Source: Methanoregula sp. (GTDB lineage Archaea > Halobacteriota > Methanomicrobia > Methanomicrobiales > Methanospirillaceae). From it: a stretch of 7,597 nucleotides of DNA. Below, piece by piece: positions 6,165 through 7,597 of this stretch. The stretch lies in the NCBI GenBank assembly GCA_003154335.1, contig PMDE01000072.1, positions 802 to 8,398 of the forward strand, in the 5' to 3' direction. The translations under genes and the position numbers were made by a program. The notes under the pieces were generated by a model. It saw only the letters and a list, made by a program, of their open reading frames with translations, did not search any database and was not told the DNA's origin. Position 1 is the stretch's first letter. Every line of letters begins with the position of its first letter.

Positions 6165-7463
6165 GTGCTGTTCCACTTTGCACTGGTTGACGACCTGATC
6201 TCAAAAGAGGAGTTCGAAAAGCGCGTAGAAGAAAAGATCGAAGAGTGCGGGGATCTTGTCGATGAGCCGACTGCGGCGATGCTTGTGCTCGGTGAACTGG
6301 GCCGCCAGCATGTAAAGATCAGGGGATTATCGGGAAAATCCAGCCTTTTTTCTTTTTTCGGGAAAGTTATCGACAAAACAGACCCAAAGGAATTCGACCG
6401 TAAAGATGGAGAAAAGGGCTGGGTCGCGACCCTGCTGGTCGGTGATGAAACCGGCACCACGCGGGTGGTGCTCTGGGATGAGAAAGCCGCAGCAGTTATG
6501 GATATTGAAAAGGGGGAGGTACTGGAAATCATCGGGCGTCACCCGGGGAAGAGCACCCAGGAGATATACGCACTTGCCCTGCGCAAGTCGGGTTGCGAGA
6601 TCACCTGTTCCCTCCCCGCAAACAGCGCAGCCGCGGTGAGCCTTTCTTCCGGACCAGTTGACCTTGATGCAATCCTGATCGCACGCGAAGAACCCCGTTC
6701 GTTCAACCGCCGGGATGGCAGTACTGGTGAGATGACGGAGGTAGTCATTGGCGATACCGGGGGTACTGCGAGGGTGGTGGCATGGGTGCCGGATCTTTTC
6801 AGGGACATCCTCCCGGGAAGCCCTGTCCATATCAGCGGTGCGAAACCCGACCGGCGCGGAGCCGGGAAATCGTACAGCCTGGACGACAATAGTTCGGTAA
6901 CGGTCACTGACCGGGTGATCACGGTACCATTTACCCCGATAGGTTCTGTCAGTGAACAAGGAATCTGGTCAATTACCGGGGAAATAAAAGAGGTACGGGA
7001 ACCGCGTTCGTTCACCAGTCGCGATGGCACGGCATCGTGGGTGAGAAATATTATAATGAGCGATGGAAAGGACGAGATAAATGTGGTCCTCTGGGGAGGA
7101 AAAGCCCTCATCCACGTCCAGCCTGGCGATACAGCTGAAGTCTATCATGCAACTGCCAGGCCGGGTCGTTTCAGGGGAATTGATCTGGGGGTCGGACGGG
7201 GGAGTTCATTCCGCCTGCCAAAGGAGGAGTCGCGCCCCATCGTTTTTGAAGGGACGATCATTACCGGGCCGGGGTGCACTTTTATCGATAATGGCACCGA
7301 ACGCTATCTTATTGAAGGGAATCTCCAGCACGGGACTGACGTTCAGGTGACAGGTGTCCTTTCGGGGAACAGGATTACACCGCTGGACATCCGGCCGGTT
7401 GAACTTACATCCGAAGCACTATTGCTGCAGGTTCGTAAATGTATCGAAGAACTGGATACCTGA
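6165..7463 (+). CDS. rpa: Replication factor A-type single-stranded DNA-binding protein, four OB folds
   Basis: This 432-residue protein is the archaeal counterpart of eukaryotic RPA, coating single-stranded DNA during replication, repair and recombination. After a helical N-terminal segment (about 8-50) come three well-conserved OB folds at roughly 60-145, 167-250 and 266-345. They share the pattern VxxRxPRSFxxRDG then TRVVLW/ARVVAW/INVVLW. A fourth, degenerate OB-like unit spans about 357-410 (VFEGTIITGP to NRITPLDI). No zinc finger is visible: the C-terminal third has only isolated cysteines. This resembles the four-OB, zinc-free RPA1 of Methanosarcina rather than the two-OB plus zinc-finger forms. 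The start is GTG at 6165 with AAGGAG at 6149-6154, which overlaps the lysA stop, so it is co-transcribed with dapL and lysA. radA follows. Confidence 0.92.
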   Translation: MLFHFALVDDLISKEEFEKRVEEKIEECGDLVDEPTAAMLVLGELGRQHVKIRGLSGKSSLFSFFGKVIDKTDPKEFDRKDGEKGWVATLLVGDETGTTRVVLWDEKAAAVMDIEKGEVLEIIGRHPGKSTQEIYALALRKSGCEITCSLPANSAAAVSLSSGPVDLDAILIAREEPRSFNRRDGSTGEMTEVVIGDTGGTARVVAWVPDLFRDILPGSPVHISGAKPDRRGAGKSYSLDDNSSVTVTDRVITVPFTPIGSVSEQGIWSITGEIKEVREPRSFTSRDGTASWVRNIIMSDGKDEINVVLWGGKALIHVQPGDTAEVYHATARPGRFRGIDLGVGRGSSFRLPKEESRPIVFEGTIITGPGCTFIDNGTERYLIEGNLQHGTDVQVTGVLSGNRITPLDIRPVELTSEALLLQVRKCIEELDT

Positions 7464-7492
7464 CTGACACTTTCACCCTGCCCAGTCCGAGA

Positions 7493-7502
7493 GCATATAT
7501 GC
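7493..7502 (+). promoter_or_regulatory. Palindromic TATA box of radA
   Basis: GCATATATGC is a perfect 10-base palindrome whose centre lies about 47 bases ahead of the radA ATG. Transcription would start near 7523, giving a leader of about 22 nucleotides that includes the SD AGGAGATG at 7529-7536. This suggests radA has its own promoter in addition to any read-through from rpa. The 81-base gap from 7464 contains no terminator hairpin that I can see. Confidence 0.6.
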
Positions 7503-7544
7503 CCATGTTTAACATCTTGATGTGCCATAGGAGATGTGCAAGAA

Positions 7545-7597
7545 ATGGCTGAAGGACCTTTAGAAATTGAAGATTTACCGGGCGTTGGCCCGAGCAC
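7545..7597 (+). CDS. radA: DNA repair and recombination protein RadA, N-terminal fragment
   Basis: Only the first 17 codons are present before the window ends. They read MAEGPLEIEDLPGVGPS, the typical start of archaeal RadA, leading into the helix-hairpin-helix DNA-binding domain (LPGVGPST). RadA is the RecA/Rad51-family recombinase that forms ATP-dependent filaments on single-stranded DNA. The ATG is preceded by AGGAGATG at 7529-7536. Its position after rpa matches their joint role in homologous recombination. The ATPase core lies outside the window. Confidence 0.9.
   Translation, partial: MAEGPLEIEDLPGVGPS

Noticed and set aside
5428..6204. A long leftward open frame (258 codons) opposite lysA.
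   Set aside because: lysA is complete with all catalytic motifs; the antisense frame shows no recognisable protein features.
6327..7111. Two long leftward open frames opposite rpa.
   Set aside because: They lie within the clearly coding OB-fold gene, and their products look like antisense translation.
1..7597. CRISPR array, insertion sequence or phage-like region.
   Set aside because: No spaced direct repeats outside the HEAT coding repeats, no transposase or integrase frame, and no terminal inverted repeats were seen.

Overview
The window reads as a chromosomal segment of a methanogenic archaeon, most likely of the order Methanomicrobiales (Methanoregula-like). The basis is the archaeal information-processing pair at the right end (an RPA-type single-stranded DNA-binding protein followed by the first codons of RadA), an adjacent pair of small proteins that I recognise as the methanogen-restricted DUF1890 and DUF1894 families, a DapL-type lysine pathway, archaeal TATA-like boxes ahead of several genes, and Shine-Dalgarno (SD) sequences at internal operon genes. 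The genus is an inference and was not checked against any database.

Left part (1-1460): the first 168 bases are the start of a leftward gene for the alpha (gamma-alpha fused) subunit of a 2-oxoacid:ferredoxin oxidoreductase, cut by the window edge. A 342-base divergent intergenic region with TATA-like boxes separates it from a rightward gene for a protein made almost entirely of nine HEAT-like repeats. That gene converges on a leftward single-domain response regulator. Between the two stop codons lies a small hairpin flanked by T-runs in both directions, a probable shared terminator.

Middle (1454-3712): leftward genes encode a stand-alone receiver domain, a DUF1894 protein overlapping the end of a DUF1890 protein (a two-gene operon), and the CutA1 cation-tolerance protein. 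A 453-base gap (2737-3189) lies between the DUF1890 gene and cutA. It contains one leftward reading frame with paired CxxC motifs that may be a small zinc-binding protein or a decayed gene.

Right part (3713-7597): a rightward operon of dapL, lysA and rpa. LL-diaminopimelate aminotransferase and diaminopimelate decarboxylase carry out the first DAP-forming and the last steps of lysine synthesis (the epimerase DapF is not in this window). lysA overlaps dapL by 4 bases, and rpa follows lysA by 14 bases with its SD abutting the lysA stop. radA begins after an 81-base gap with its own TATA box and SD, so single-stranded DNA binding and recombinase genes are neighbours but probably separately promoted.

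I see no mobile element, CRISPR array, rRNA or tRNA. Most of the window is ordinary methanogen core genome. The least explained parts are the DUF1890/DUF1894 operon, the paired-CxxC frame at 2827-3069 and the two-level repeat architecture of the HEAT protein.
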